Part shown: piece after piece, positions 1-14,000 of the stretch
Numbering within the stretch: position 1 is the first letter of the stretch
Layout of the letters: every line of letters starts with the position of its first letter
Assembly (NCBI RefSeq): GCF_027580225.2
Contig: NC_073354.2
Location: forward strand, 32,838,501 to 32,902,500
Source: Misgurnus anguillicaudatus
Taxonomy: Eukaryota > Chordata > Actinopteri > Cypriniformes > Cobitidae
Direction: 5' to 3'
Length of the DNA: 64,000 nt
Made by a program: the position numbers and the translations under genes
The notes under the pieces: generated by a model
The model's database searches: none
Told to the model about the DNA's origin: nothing
Seen by the model: the letters and a program-made list of their open reading frames with translations, nothing else

Positions 1-439
1 GGTACATAGCCAATTCAATACTGTGAGGTAAACAATCCAAAATAAATCAAAACAGAACATTTTTGGTGGCAAAAATGTAGGCTAATTGTTCATAAATGTA
101 TTCAGGAATTGAATTTGTTAGTTCAAGGTTTTAGTAGAAAAAGTTTAAGAGAAGGTTAAGAAAAGAGTTACCTTCTGTTATAAAATAATGTAGAAAAAAG
201 AACTTTGCAGTAGTATTTTATTTATTATTTTTTCATTTTATATATATTTTATATGTTATATTTAATAAAAAAGTGTTTAAAAAAGTGTAAACAAATTGTA
301 AAAAAAAGTTTATAGTAATAAACAACCTGCAGTTTAATGTTTGCATTTTTCCCTTACTGTACCGAAAATGAACCGAACCGTGGCTTCAAAACCGGGGTTC
401 GCACCGAACCGTGATTTTTGCGTACCGTTACACCCCTAT
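1..439. mobile_element. right end of a hAT-like element, cut by window edge
   Basis: The segment 350-439 contains paired motifs ACCGAACCGTG and ends CGTACCGTTACACCCCTA. Such TAGGGGTGTAACGGT ends are typical of fish hAT-type elements. The left end is outside the window. The AT-rich part before 350 holds no gene I can see. Confidence 0.45.
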
Positions 440-724
440 TAGGTGCTATAATTGGGTGCTATCAACCTAGAAAATGTGAAAAAGAACAACCCAGTAACTT
501 AGTTTTGGTAAACCATTCCCTGCAAGCATGTGAAAAAATCGGTCATTGAAATTTGGCTCCCCTTGTGATGTCAGAAGGGGATAATACCGCCCCTTAATCT
601 GCACTATCCAGTTACGCCACTACCATTTATTGCAGAGATCAGCTCATTTGCATTTAAAAGGACACACCCAAAATGGCACATTTTTGCCCACGCCTATAAA
701 GTGGCAATTTTAACATGTTATTAT

Positions 725-1349
725 TAGGGCCGGGACTCGATTAAAAAAATTAATCTAATTAATTAGAGGCTTTGTAATTAATTAATCGAAATGAATCACA
801 TTTTAATCACATATAAATATTTGACCTGAGAACATTGAGAAGTTATTTTTTCACATGGATTTTTAGTATACCATGAATAATGACTGAATACATAAGCTTA
901 AGCAACAAAACATTGTTTATTTTTGTTCAGAAAAGTCGTTGTACTCGGAGTCGGGCTAATGTCCACGCTAGCTGCTATATGTTTTGCATTGAGATGATAC
1001 TTGAGGCTCGATGTGCTGCGGTGATATGTGAATTCCTTGTTGCATAGCTTACACACAACCATGCTCTTATCGACGCTTCCATCCGTTCGTTTTTTATAAA
1101 AAAAATGTCCCATCCACGGGGCCAAACAAAGCGATCTCATCAGCTTCTTCGTTCATGTTCACTGTGGTTTGTTGTTGTCTGAAGTCATGAACGCTAGTTG
1201 GTGCTCCAGTATAATTGGTCCGCCGAAACTCATCCAATGAGAAATGTTCCACGGTGCAAAAATAAGTGCGATTAAAATCCGTTAAAAATGTTTAATGCGT
1301 TATTTTTTGTGTAATTAATCTTAATTAACGCGTTAAAGTCCTGGCCCTA
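725..1349. mobile_element. hAT element, 625 bp, 8-bp target-site duplication
   Basis: Ends TAGGGCCGGGACTCG and AGTCCTGGCCCTA are inverted, and GTTATTAT stands directly on both sides (717-724 and 1350-1357). AT-rich subterminal repeats with TTAATTAA follow each end. TAGGG termini with an 8-bp duplication place it in the hAT superfamily. It is non-autonomous: only a BED zinc-finger fragment remains inside. Confidence 0.85.
898..1140 (-). pseudogene. BED zinc-finger fragment of a hAT transposase
   Basis: An 80-residue open frame carries VVCKLCNKEF and SLKYHLNAKH, that is C-x2-C then H-x4-H, the BED zinc-finger pattern that binds transposon ends in hAT transposases. The frame stops after the finger and no hAT catalytic core follows. 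It is the remnant of a larger gene after internal deletion, not a host gene. Confidence 0.7.
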
Positions 1350-1419
1350 GTTATTATAAATTATCTATATGGTATTTTGAGCTAAAACTTCACATACATA
1401 CTCTGGGAACACCAAAGAT

Positions 1420-2450
1420 TTATTTGACATCTTAAAAAAGTCTTGTGAAATGTCCCTTGTAATTAAAATTGGGAGACATCTGAAGTCTCATGTGTTTTGA
1501 GTTGGATTTGAGATCAGGTCAGATCACCACAAAGCCTGACCAAAATTTCCCTGTTTCATTTCAAGCTCCAAATGAAGTCGTGAGCTCACTAAGCTAGTCA
1601 ATGTCAAAACTAAGCATTGATTTGCATAAAACCTCTAATAACCTCTCATTGCCCCCTGCTGGTAGGATCTCACCTTTATTTACAAACTTTAGTTTTTAAA
1701 TATTAAACCATTAATTAGAATCATTTTGATGATTGGACTTTTCATCTTGAGGAAAAACTGTAATGTGACAACTGATATTTCTCCAGTTGCTTCGCACATG
1801 TTTTTCCATATGCAGAATATAGTTATGGTTGACGTATTTATGGGCCTGAGCAGACGGCAGCATGATGATATCATCCAGGAGAGAGGGAGAACAGAGTTTT
1901 AACACCGCTTTGGAATTCCTAAAATTCAAACTGTAAAGAGATGAAAGACCACATCTCGCCCCATAACTGATTTATGAGCTCAGACGTGCTCCGCATGTGT
2001 AACCGTGAAGCCGAGTTTTCTCCATCCAAGGTCAAAGGTGTGACGGCAGGCTGCAAACATTCAGATGTATCGCTCGTATGTCGCAGCTTCAAGAGCAAAT
2101 CATCTTGCAGAGCTTCAAAGACATTCTTGTGCGGCATCATCTACCTGTGTCTGTGTGAGCAGATATATTGTACTGCATGATATCAGGCGTGTAAAGTCTT
2201 GTATTGTGTGCAGCTGGGAACGATCATTATATAAACTATTAAAAATCTGGATAAGCCACATTCAAAGGCATTGCTAAACGTCTGATGTGCCCACTTGTGA
2301 CAGCACATCAGTCTAATTTTAAATGGCGATCGATTTTGTGTACAGCTTATTTATACCCTGCTCTTCAGACATTGATAAAACCTATATGGTTGTGTATTAC
2401 TGCTTTGCAGTCCATCAGCTACATTTAGGCCAGTGGTCCATCTATTTTTG
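1420..2450. other. intron 1, no gene recognised
   Basis: Moderately AT-rich sequence. Short open frames on both strands have no recognisable domain. A region around 1,980-2,170 has slightly higher GC but no splice-flanked open frame that fits afdn. Confidence 0.5.
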
Positions 2451-2454
2451 CGGC

Positions 2455-2816
2455 GCCCCAAAGCATACATAACTACATTATCAGTGCTGTATAAAATCTT
2501 AACAAAAAAAAACTATATTGTTTGAATTTCCTCAGAATATGCTGGTTTTGTCTACATACAGTACACTGCATGTCCCCTTACATGGAAGTCGGCATTTTGC
2601 GCCGCCATGTTTGTACAGTAACCCTAAACGGACAAAAAGTTTTTTCAGGGGTTAGTTTTGCCACTACGATGTCTCAGCAATGACATGTTTGTCCTGTGGC
2701 AGCTATCGTAGCTTCTCTACGCATTTCTAAATGGAGGTGTAAGTTGTGGATTGAGCTGTTGGTTGCAGTTTACAATCTTACTGCTATATGCCGCTAAAAA
2801 TCTACACACTGGATCT
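2455..2816 (-). mobile_element. MITE, copy in reverse of 50154-50548
   Basis: Reading the reverse strand from 2816 gives AGTGTGTAGATTTTTAGCGG, the same start as the element at 50,157. The CATGGCGGC and AAGGGGAC motifs recur in the same order. TTTAA follows the end at 2,817, in keeping with a TTAA target. Confidence 0.6.
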
Positions 2817-2870
2817 TTAAAGAGCAATTATGGTTCACAATTTTACATTTCCTTTGGTGTGTAAGTGTGT

Positions 2871-3520
2871 CAGTGTTTCCCATACATTGATTTACTCGTG
2901 GCGCCACGCCACGGAATCAACACTGGCCGCCACAAATAGATTTTTCTTGATATTTATTTACATTTATATTTTACTGTTTAAAAACGTTTTAATTCATTGT
3001 TGCAAGCGCCCAGCGCGTCCCCTCCCTTTCTCTAATGTTGCGTGCAGTGCGCGCGCCTCTCTCTCGCATGAAAAGGTGGCGGTGTTTTCAATGTCCGTTC
3101 CTCCGTATACTTTCTTTGTGCGCTATACGCGACAATAACACTCACATTAAAAATAAAAAAGGGCTCATAACAAGACATTGATGAGAAGAGCAACAGCAGT
3201 AAGGCTTCAGTGTAAATGTATGGTGATTTTGTCAGACGATGCTGCGTTTATAAATCAGGATTTTAGCAGCAGTTGGATTAAACACGAGGTGTTACTGGGT
3301 CGTTTTTTGTAACTATTTTATAGTCTACTCGTTTTATGTCTGACAATGATAATATGTAGAAATTGCATTCAGTTGTGTTAAAATGCAAAATAATGTGACA
3401 GATCAAAGAGTAGAAGTGAAACATATTTCAGGTGCCAACACTTGATCAAACACGTGACGACGTCACCTATATGCTAATAAGTGTGTGACATCATCACTGC
3501 CAATCTTGTGGGAAACACTG
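2871..3520. mobile_element. MITE with CAGTGTTTCCCA ends, 650 bp
   Basis: Inverted ends CAGTGTTTCCCATA and TGTGGGAAACACTG bound the element. The interior has a GC-rich block (GGCGCCACGCCACGG) and no coding sequence. No clear target duplication is visible. Confidence 0.6.
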
Positions 3521-3959
3521 TACGTATTAGTACATGTTAACGATATGCAAAAGGTAGGAACATTTCCAACGTAAATCTCTTTTCTTGGACAACAACAAAC
3601 ACACGGATTGTAGGCAACAGTTTACTTACTGGGCCTGTTGACGTGGACAAGACCGACATTATCATAATTCCTCCCGCTTTGGACTTACAGCCTGTAAGTT
3701 AACTCCTGTTAGCATTGCATTGTGACCGAATCTTTCAAACATGGTACGGAGCGTCAAATTTAAAGCTGACGTCATAGGTATTCAGGCCAATCACAACGCT
3801 TTTCAAATCTATGAGTTTTGTACAAAATCAATGTGTTTGAGGAAGAAAGGGATATCTGGAGCTACAAAAATGTATGGTATGTGGAAGAGAGTGTGTTTTG
3901 TGACCATAAACCATGCAAACACATTGCTTTTTGGCAATGAAATATGTGCACTTTTAATT

Positions 3960-4062
3960 AGAGTACACAAAATTTATGATAAATTAATAATTTAAAAAAT
4001 GACATAAAACTGGGTCCCCCTGTCATCATCTGGTTGCCCCCAGTTTGAGAACCACCACCAAT
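3960..4062. mobile_element. fragment of the 40254-type hAT MITE
   Basis: TGATAAATTAAT, ATGACATAAAACTGGG and CCCCCAGTTTGAGAACCAC occur here in the same order as at 40,450-40,530, so this is the right end of a second copy. The left end is not recognisable. Confidence 0.6.
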
Positions 4063-4582
4063 TAAGGCAAATTAACTACTTTGATAAGAGAGGAATCTTA
4101 CATTTCTACTTGAAACACAACAGGAGTATTGTAAACTAATAGAGTCAAGCTGGCTGAAGTTAGTATATACACATTAGAAGTGAAAGGAAACGGTCTTTTG
4201 TGTTTTAAGGAAACACATTTTGACTCCCTTGACTCCCATTGTTCAGGTTGCTATGTTGTCAGTTCTCCTGATGTTTGTAGTCATACCTTTCGCACACACA
4301 CACAGTTAAATTTCTGGATTTTTGTTTTTTTGTAAATTTTATTATGCCCAGAAAGAGCACTACGTTTTGCCAAATGTCCTCTGTTTTGCACAATTTTGTT
4401 TTAAATATCTTTAAAGTCTTCTGTGACACCACAGAACATTTTTATATTAACCACCCAGCAAAATTTCAATGATTAAAAATGCCAGATAAATAAAATAAGT
4501 TATCAAAATCTTAGCAAAACTGGCAGGTTTCTTTGTGTCGCTGTCATGCTGAAACCACACCGGTATCTCCGCTACAACCTAA

Positions 4583-4645
4583 ATAAATGCTGTTTTGTTT
4601 ACATAATATATGTGGATGTACTGTGTATAATAATTATGTGTATAA

Positions 4646-4680
<35 letters not shown>

Positions 4681-4800
4681 TGCATATTTATGTGTATATT
4701 TATTTATAATTTATATTATATTTATATTATAAATATTTTTTTTTCTTAATTATACATACATAATTATTGTACACACACATATTTCATGTAAACAAAAACT
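4583..4800. mobile_element. foldback MITE with internal CA repeat
   Basis: TTGTTTACATAATATATGTG at 4595 and CATATTTCATGTAAACAAAA near 4778 are inverted. The arms match the better-kept copy at 24,378-24,690. An (AC)15 tract at 4648-4677 lies in the loop. Confidence 0.6.
4648..4677. repeat. (AC)n microsatellite
   Basis: Fifteen uninterrupted AC units, inside a foldback MITE. Confidence 0.95.
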
Positions 4801-5453
4801 TTTCTGCTAATGATTATTCACGACTACTTCAGATTCCTTATGCACTACTAAATGCATTATTGTGGAAGTGATCTGCATTGTCTGCATATGGATTTGTCAG
4901 GTTGTTTACGTTTATTTTTTTTACATTGGTCGATTCGTGATGTGCTTCTGAGGGCCCAAATAAATCGTACTGTATGTAAGCCGGCATCTTACTGTGACAC
5001 ACAAGCAGACGTGTGTTCGGGTGTGTCCGGAAACATCAGATTGGATTATACACCATCAATGTGTACACAAAGTAAAAAATCCTATTGATGCACGTATTGC
5101 TGGGGTGTGTTTGTACAATATCAATGAACGATATACAATCGCATTTTAATTATATAAACACAAAGACCTTTTTAAGCCTTTCTTGAGTGTTGAGTGTAAG
5201 CTGCTATCCTCTCGTCCCAGATACACCTTCCGATCTGGTCAAATATCACCCTTGGCTAAAGGTTCACTGTTCACGTTTAATGCTATACAAAGGTTTTTCA
5301 CGCAACACAGATGCTACAGATGTAAACTCTTGCTACATTCAACCTTAACCCATAGATAAGGATGAAATTTACTTGAAAATTGAAAGTGAATGCTAGTTAT
5401 AATGACCTAGATGCATTAATATAATCTTTTTCACTTTCTTTTTGTTCTTTCAG

Positions 5454-5649
5454 GATTTGGAGTTCCATGGCGTCATGCGCTTTTACTTCCAGGACCGGGT
5501 GGCAGGAAACTTTGCCACCAAGTGCATCCGTGTGTCGAGCACAGCCACAACACAGGATGTGATCGAGACGCTGGCGGAGAAGTTCAGACCTGACATGAGG
5601 ATGCTGTCTTCTCCCAAATATTCACTCTACGAGGTGCACGTCAGCGGCG
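5454..5649 (+). CDS. afdn: afdn exon 1 (window numbering): RA1, first part
   Basis: The exon follows a pyrimidine tract ending in TTTCAG, starts in phase 0 with DLEFHGVMRFYFQDR and ends after VHVSG plus one nucleotide at GTGAGT. It encodes about 65 residues that form the first strands and helix of Ras-association domain 1, including CIRVSSTATTQDVIETLAEK. In mammalian afadin this exon follows a short exon encoding about 35 N-terminal residues. That exon was not found in the 5.4 kb upstream, so it lies further left. Confidence 0.96.
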
Positions 5650-8020
5650 GTGAGTCTGGCTAAATAGAAAGATAGCATTAGGACTAAAACCCTTATTATA
5701 GTTCTGCATAGGTCCTACGCTGTAGCCTTGAAGCCATAGGATACGCATTTTTTTTTTCAAAAGTTTGAATGCGTTCGAAGGTAGCTCTTTATTGTATTGG
5801 GTACATCGTGTGTATTGGGTATTTGCAAAAAAACTCAAACCATTATAGACTAACATTTTATACTAAAAACCTAGCTATGCAGTTGTACAACATAATAGGC
5901 CACATACACATAACCAGCTGCAATATTTGAAAAACATTTTGCAGGTGTCACTTTTCAATTATACAATTTATGTATAGGGGTGCCTGGGGCAAAAACTAAC
6001 GCGGGTTAGTTATAACACGGACTGTTTATATTTTTGCACAAGGTTGAGCGTTTTATTTTCCAGTATTTTTTTCACGCTGCCAAAAGATGATCTCCCGCAA
6101 ATTACTGGAAATGTATAATGTTTTTCCAGAGAGTTATTGATGAACGAGTATTTTGGTGGAATGTACACTGAAAAAAATTGCAGTATATAAAATTTGCAGC
6201 TAGGTTGCCAGTAATTTACTGTAGAAGATAAAGAGAAAATGTTTCATGTTTATTTAACTTTGAACAAACTGTTGCCAGTAAATAATATAAATTTAAAATC
6301 TACAGTAAGTTACTGGCAGCTAGTTGTACATTAATACTGTAATTTCTACAGAATTTTTTTACAGTGCAAGTAGGTTTCTAAGTTGGGTGTGTAAGACACC
6401 AAATCCAATGCGATGTCATCTTAATCAGTGTCTTGTTGACTAAAACATAGCATCGTTTTGAAATATGTCTGCAGCTCTTAACAAACTTTTTGGTAGGCTT
6501 AAAAATATTTTCACCCAGCAGGGTTAGTTGTAACGCTGTGTTACAACTACCTATCAGCACTTACGATATGAAAACCGCTAACATTAATTCTTGCACACAC
6601 GAATGATTGCTGGCTGCCAACAAATAAATGTGCCTGTCTTATCAAAAATAGTGTGTCCACATGTATTTTTATTCATATCTTTCATATTGATGGAATAAGG
6701 CATGTCAAAGATTAAAATCATAATGAAATTAATGGCTAAAATCAGACTTTGATGCTCATTATCTCAGAATTTGATTTTGACACTGTATGATGTTTATTAC
6801 AGACTGGGTCACATATATAAAAAAATTGTCATAATTGTGCTGCTTTTTCTCACATATTTAGACATTTGTATCCATTTATAATTAAACTATTGTTAGAAAA
6901 TGGCTGGATGAATGAATATAGTGTGGATGCCTGTCTATTATAGACAGATATATAAACAATATCCACTTCAAGTATATAGACAAAATAGTATTGAAATATT
7001 TGCCTGCAAATTTAATTTTTAGCAACATTACAACTAAACCCCTGCCTGTTAGGGGTAAGTTGTAACGTTATTACTTCAATCACGTTTGGTATAATTGTCA
7101 AAGAAACAAACTTCAAATGTTCATTTGTAGCAGAGATGTGTGTGTTGCTTGTGTAAAAATATAATTACTCAAACTCTAATCTTTTTTGAATGATTGAGCC
7201 AAAACCAAAAACGTTTTGTCCCGCTCTTCCCTATAGATTTATACACAATTTACATAAAGTTGCCCAAGGACCAACATATTGTACACAATTATGAGCTTTT
7301 ATTTATTGTCACACTTTATTGTTTCTTTATAAAGTAAAAACAGCTCTTCAGTTTTTGATAGCTTCAGTAATACATCTACTTTGACACAAAATTCTGACGG
7401 GTACATTTTTTTCTCTGACAGAAGAGAGGAAACTGGACCTGGACGAGAAACCACTAGTCGTGCAGCTCAACTGGAACAAAGATGACAGAGAGGGACGCTT
7501 CGTCCTCAAGAACGAGAACGACATCATGCCCAAAGTGAGCAAACTTCACGCCCACACTCTTTCATGTCGGATGATTACTGTGTAGCTTTGTGGCGGTTCA
7601 GTCCAGGGTTTCTGTGTTTGTTTTCTGTTGAGTCATCTGATCTTGATTATTTTGGAGCAGCTTCTCAAGTCCTCGGCTCTTCTGATAACCTCTTAAACCA
7701 TTGTCTTCATAAGTTGCCGCTGGAGTACAGAAGTTGGTTACAAGTAAACCAAAAACGTGTTACATTTTTTTATTTAGTGGGGCTTCATGCTTGCAGCAGA
7801 TTCACTTGTGTCTGTTTTTGGCTTCACATTGGTGCAGTTGACAGTGTTAGGACGACAAATCGCGATTAGCCGAGCACTTATTTTAACCCAACTGATTCAC
7901 TAGTAAAAACACTATTCAGTTTAATTTACCTTTGTACAGTTTACTCATCTACACAAAAATCGCATGTAGCTCAATGCATGTAGATATGTGGCATCCAGAT
8001 GATAAGTTGTTATGGGATGT

Positions 8021-8072
<52 letters not shown>

Positions 8073-11000
8073 CATCAAAGCTCCCAAAAGAAATGTAAAA
8101 ATAAGTGTGGGAAAGTGTCTGTGACTTTGTGTGTATCAGAAATACATCTCGCCCCCTTACTGAGAATAAACTTTACTCTTCAGTGACTCTCAGCTCAACC
8201 ATTTTATGATTGAGTTGAAGCACTTTTGTGCCATCTGCCAGCGCTGTGGAGGATGATGGGCCGCCCTGTTGTTGAGTCGACACAGACATTGGTTTGCGGC
8301 AAAGAAATCATATATTTCCCACAGAGGTTTTCCATCTGTGGGAAAAATTGGCATAGCCAGAAATGTAGTTTATTTAAAATATTTTTTATTGAAGGGCACA
8401 TATTGTGCAAAATCCACTTTTACAAGGTGTTTGGACATAAATGTGTGTTGCCAGTGTGTGAACAATTACCCTATAATGAAAAAAATCCACCCACTTGGCA
8501 CTTCATCTTTTTTAATCCCTATTAAACCAAAGCAGTCTCATTAACTCTTTCCCTGCCAGCGTTTAAAAAAAGTTTCCAGCAAGCACCAGCATTTTTATGA
8601 TTTTCACAAAAGTTTAATCACTTCCAGAAAAATTTCTTTTTTTTAAATATAAAAACATACAATATATCAAATGAAAGGGCAGACCGTCTGCATTCAAAAT
8701 AATAATAAAAAAACACATCATCCTATCTTTATTTGTTCTATTTTTATAACCTCTCAAATATGTGTAGGTTTTTCAAAAATACCAAATTTTAAGCTGAGAA
8801 AATTGCATTTTTGTGAACGAATTTTGGTAAAGATTAGATTGAGAGCGATGATCAAAACATACACAGAGTTTTTACTGTTTGGACTTGTTTTGTCCTGGTG
8901 GATAATAGCGGAAATTTGGATTGCCGTAAAAACTTGTCAATGGCAAGGAATCATAATATGTGCCCTTTAATAAAATGGAGTAACCAAATGATTATTTATG
9001 ATTATAAGGAGTTTATAAGGAAATCTGAATTTCTTTCAAAGATGTGCAGGTGCATGCTCCATGTGAATATGGTCATAAGTTTCATATTGATGTCCTGCTC
9101 TGTCTTATTTCATTAATCTCCAACAGAGAGCACTGACGAATGGCCCTGAAAAGGAAAAGGATGGGGTGATCCAGAACTTCAAAAGAACGCTCTCCAAGAA
9201 GGAGAAGAAGAAAGAAAAGAAGAGAGAGAAGGAGGCCTTCGCCAGAATTCCTGACGGGGATGAGCCCGTGTTGAACCGTGAGGACGGGTGAGCGAGATAT
9301 TCCAGCCGTCACACAGTAATCTTCAGGGTGTTTTCTTTTTTGAGGACTTTAAAGAGACTCTCTTCTGTTTAATTCCTGACGAGAGAAAAAATGCTTTCTT
9401 TTATATGGTGGTTTGTGAAGCACTCAAGAGCAACAGTCAATAAAAAAGTTGGCTTAAGAATAAAGCGATACACATCTGCACAATGCTAGTTTTTTGTTTT
9501 AACCAGCTGTGACTGTCAGTGGTGCATAAAGATGTGTTTTTGTGGCTGGGTAGGCTTGTTTCTGTGACTGGCTTGTCACGTTTGCAGTATTGTGTTTAGT
9601 GAGTACTTAAAACTACTCACACGTCAGAATACACTAAACTAGAGCAACTATTATTTTGTCTAACCACATCAAGGCATTTAATTTCTGTTTCTGTTGTTTT
9701 TCACAAAACCAGAAGATTTGTGACTAGCTGGGACATATTGTAAAGAGTTTTCCTTTATGGGCGATTCCACAGTTTAGGGCTCAGTATGTGAGACATTAGC
9801 CTGCAAAAATCAATCTCCACGGAGAAAGCCATTGTTTCTCAGGTTAACATCCTAAGAAAACCTGTGATACAGCTGTGTGAAAGGCAGGATAAATCTGGTA
9901 ATGGTAAACTAGTCAACTTTAATCAAAGTTGAGTTGATGTATGTATGTAACACTGGGCGCGGAGGCACGGAGACTCTCATTTACGATATGATTTTACGAT
10001 AATGATGATTGACGCTTATCGTTCGTAAACTTTTGGACAGAAACCACAAACTTACCCACATTTGTCGAAATCCGTGAAATCCTGTCAACTCTTCCTCCCA
10101 CGCAGAGCATGCGTGTCCTAGAGAATCTTATATCTGACTTGAGAACTGCTGAGACATCAGGAGATGGAAATTTTGCGTCAGAATACAGGGTTCCCACGGG
10201 TCCTTGAAATCCTTGAAAGTTTGTGAATCTGGGGGGAAAAATCAAGGACCTGAAACGTTTTTGAAAATATACATACATAGATACAGGTCATTTAAAAGTG
10301 CTTTAATCCGTTTTATGCAAGAAGTTTTCTGGAAAAAATCCATATTATTACCTGTGTAGTGTAGGATAATATGATAATAATTCTAGACTTTTTAAGCACA
10401 CGTGCTAAACTGTTCGCTTTAAATGCTTATATCTTCTGTATGCGAATGTTGATTTATATCAAAATGCTTTTTTGCATAGTTGTGTTTGACACATGAAAGC
10501 GTCTCTGGTTACGTATGTAACTGTTGTTCCCTGAGAAGGGAACGAGACGCTGCGTCTCCTTTGCCATACTTCCTGGGTCCCTGTAACGCCGTCTTGTGCA
10601 ATATTTCAGATAGCGATATACTTCCTAGCTCCGGTGTCACCCTGTCTTTGTCGTTAAGCCTCACCATTGGTTGAATTCGAAAGGGAACTGTAACAACAAT
10701 GTAACCTGGCATCACTTGAAATGTCTTCCAACATTTAGTCCTTGAATTTGAGGGTATTGGATCTGGAACGTCCTTGAAATGTCCTTGAATTTGAAGTTAA
10801 CTAAAGTCTGGGAACCCTGAGAACGTTATGATTTTTTGACAAACTCTCTGGCCCTGTTTTATCCCCATTTATTACCAATTTATCATTTAGCAACGCATAT
10901 CAGAATTTAACCCACACAAGATGTTTTATCATTTTGCTACTGATAGAATCACATGGAAAAATAATATCTTTGTTTCCTTTAGATTCATAGTTTAACGTTC

Positions 11001-14000
11001 GCAACTGTTTGGATAGAAGGAGTTACGAACATTAGTGAATGTTTTCATCATTGTGGTGGATTAAGGAAATTATACTTTCAGTTTAGTAGTAGTATTTTGT
11101 AGAAGACACACCAATATAAATGTTATGCACCAAAATTCAGGATTATATTCAAGGAAATGAAAGAAATGACTTAGGAAAAGCCCAGATGCACTGAATGTCT
11201 CACCTTGACATCCCCAGTTTCTGGGGACGGAAAAAAAAATTAACTTTTATTCCTTACATCTATCTTAAACAAAACCGTGAACTAAAAATAAAAAATAACA
11301 ACAACTGGGTATTATACGATCTATATTGTTCATTACACCCCTTAAAGACCGAAACTGTGGAATCGCCTTTATGTGTGTGAAGTTGAGCTACAGTACTATG
11401 CATTTCTGTGCCTATAAATCACATCATGATTTTTTATGTATTTGTGTTTTCATTGTTCTTGTCATATTCTCTTAACAGTGAGAACTCCAGGTTGGCTGCT
11501 GAGGTATATAAAGATATGCCAGAGACCAGCTTTACACGTACCATCTCTAACCCTGAGGTGGTGATGAAGAGGAGACGACAGCAGAAGTTGGAGAAGAGGA
11601 TGCAGGAGTTTCGCAGCGGTGACGGACGGCCTGACTCAGGTCTGTGGACTGTACACACAGTGTCTATTTAAGATCTGGAAAAGTGTCGAATAGAGTATGG
11701 TTGTGTGGTTTAAAAGTGTCCAATACAGTATGGCCAATTAATTTTAGATTTTCTTTATCGGAGTTTGCTTTCGGTCAGTATTGCAGCAAGGTTGATAGTG
11801 TTTGTTTTTATTCACGTGTGTCTGTGTTATTCATGCTGTATGATGTCAGCAGTGTCTGTGTTTGGAAATGAAACCTGTAATTTTTAAAATGAGAAGTTCC
11901 ACCTTGAGGGCATTAGAGAGCTAAACCAGAGGCTTTTTATACAGTCTTAGACCTCAGACATCTCCATTGCACTGGTCGAATCATCAGACCTTAGCCAAAG
12001 AACCAACAAAAGTGTCTGGGAACTAGTTCCAGACCTCACCGTAAAACTGTTTTGTTTGGTTTTTAAATAGTTTTTATATCCTGGACAGACAGACATGTGC
12101 TTTGCCAAGTTTATGTAATCAGAATAATAACACATGTCTGCTTCTGATGTTTTATAACTCGGTGTGACACAAAGGTACACTTACGTTAAATCCAGAAGTT
12201 AAATACGTGAAAATGCTACCCTGTGTCAGAGAAGCAACTGGATAGTTTTTTCATTGGTCGGTGTGAATATAAGTGATATGTTTTAATGATGGCAAATAAG
12301 ATGTTGGTGAATTGTGATGTTTATTGGAGGACGAGAGATTTAAGAAGTATTTAACGTCACTACTTAAATCTTGTGCACTGTTTGAACTACAGAAGTTTAC
12401 TTTAAAGGACCAATATGTAGGATATAACTGCCATTTGTTTGTTTGTGAAGGGGGTCACACAACGGATGCGCAGCTCAGCGCCGCATCGTTCTAAAAAAAA
12501 TGTAACACATTGTTTTCTATGAGTATATGCACACCGGCTACGACTCAGCTTTTTGTCCAGCGTGCGACACCCTTGACTGTGTTGCCTACAGTTTCTACAA
12601 CCAAAAACACAGGATAGTGCGAATATTAAGTCACTAAAAGGGCGCCAATTACAAGTGAGACAAGGGACGAGCTATTATTTAAAATGGAAATGTATTTGGA
12701 TTTACACATTTTTGGGGATAATGTAAGTACACAACTGCATGAAATGTCACACTGTGCTAGTGGTTTTCGGATATTACAAAAATTGTACATATAGTTTAGA
12801 GGTGTGACGAGACACTTAATTCACGAGACGAGACACGAGATTGGGTTCACAAGAATGAGATGTGGCAAGATTTTTACACTTTTTAAGAAATCCTCAATGA
12901 TCAAATATATAAATGGGGAACTGAAATCACATTATTTTAAAACGTTTTAACTCATCTAGGACTGTGCCTAACAAATTATTTTGGTAATTGATAATGAAGT
13001 TCAAATAAACTATCAAAACAAGTAAACATTACAGTAATATGTAGGTAGCCTTGGCTATGGCTGCAGGTGGTGCTAAAGGACCCGCTTCTGTTAGTTTCAC
13101 TTTCGATGCTTACTTTTAGCCAAACAACGTTTAAATGCATATAAATCTTTAATGTTTGTCTAATTCTTTACAATAGAAATGATACAGCCACTGTTATTCT
13201 TGAGCAAGAACATGCAGACATTAAATCATGTATACCAAACTCTGAGTGAGGGTTTAATCTGCTGGGACGCTTCACATCTGACACTGATCAACATCATACG
13301 TGCGTTTCAGACGAACATTATTGGAAACCCAAACAAAAAAGCACACGCAGTAAAAGACAGAATATAATGCATTCACTAGCACTATAAAGGTTAAGCCAGA
13401 AACATAACTTTATGCTGATATTAGGACAGTGGCCATTTCTCAGACAGAAAGCTGCATCCTCCGGAGGTCGCATATGCAGGCTGAATACGTCATCAAGCCG
13501 GGTTTATTTAAGTTAACTGAGCATTACATTTGCAAGTCATAAGCATATTACAATAGTGAACTTATAATTGTTAATATTCTTTTTATGATATGCAGTCTAC
13601 ATAATTAATTTCGTGATACACATTTAATCTTGCGAGATCTTGTCGCATCCCTTATATAGTTGCTTTACGTCATGTAGCCTGTGAAGGAGGTATTTTGTTG
13701 GTTAACAATAAAACGAGCAGAATCTTGAAGTGAAGGAGACTAGAACCAAAATGTAACAATCCTCCTGAACATCACTTGAATATTTTCCATGTTATCCATT
13801 TATTTTATAGATTTTATAGATCCATAGATTTTAATACACTTTTTCTCTTTCTCTGTTAGGGGGAACCCTGAGGATCTACGCCGATAGCCTAAAGCCCAAC
13901 ATTCCCTACAAAACCATCCTGCTCTCGACTACTGATATGGCGGACTTCGCCGTGGCCGAAGCCCTGGAGAAATACGGTCTGGAGAAGGAGAATCCTAGAG

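Larger units (their letters stand above)
640..1415. mobile_element. old MITE fragment split by a hAT insertion
   Basis: AGCTCATTTGCATTTAAA at 640 and GGTATTTTGAGCT at 1371 match, in the same order, an element near 57,560-57,690. The hAT copy at 725-1349 interrupts the left-hand version. Confidence 0.5.

Noticed and set aside
1..5453. Search for the N-terminal afdn exon
   Set aside because: No ATG-led frame with a donor encoding the expected short acidic/basic N-terminus was found; the exon must lie further left.
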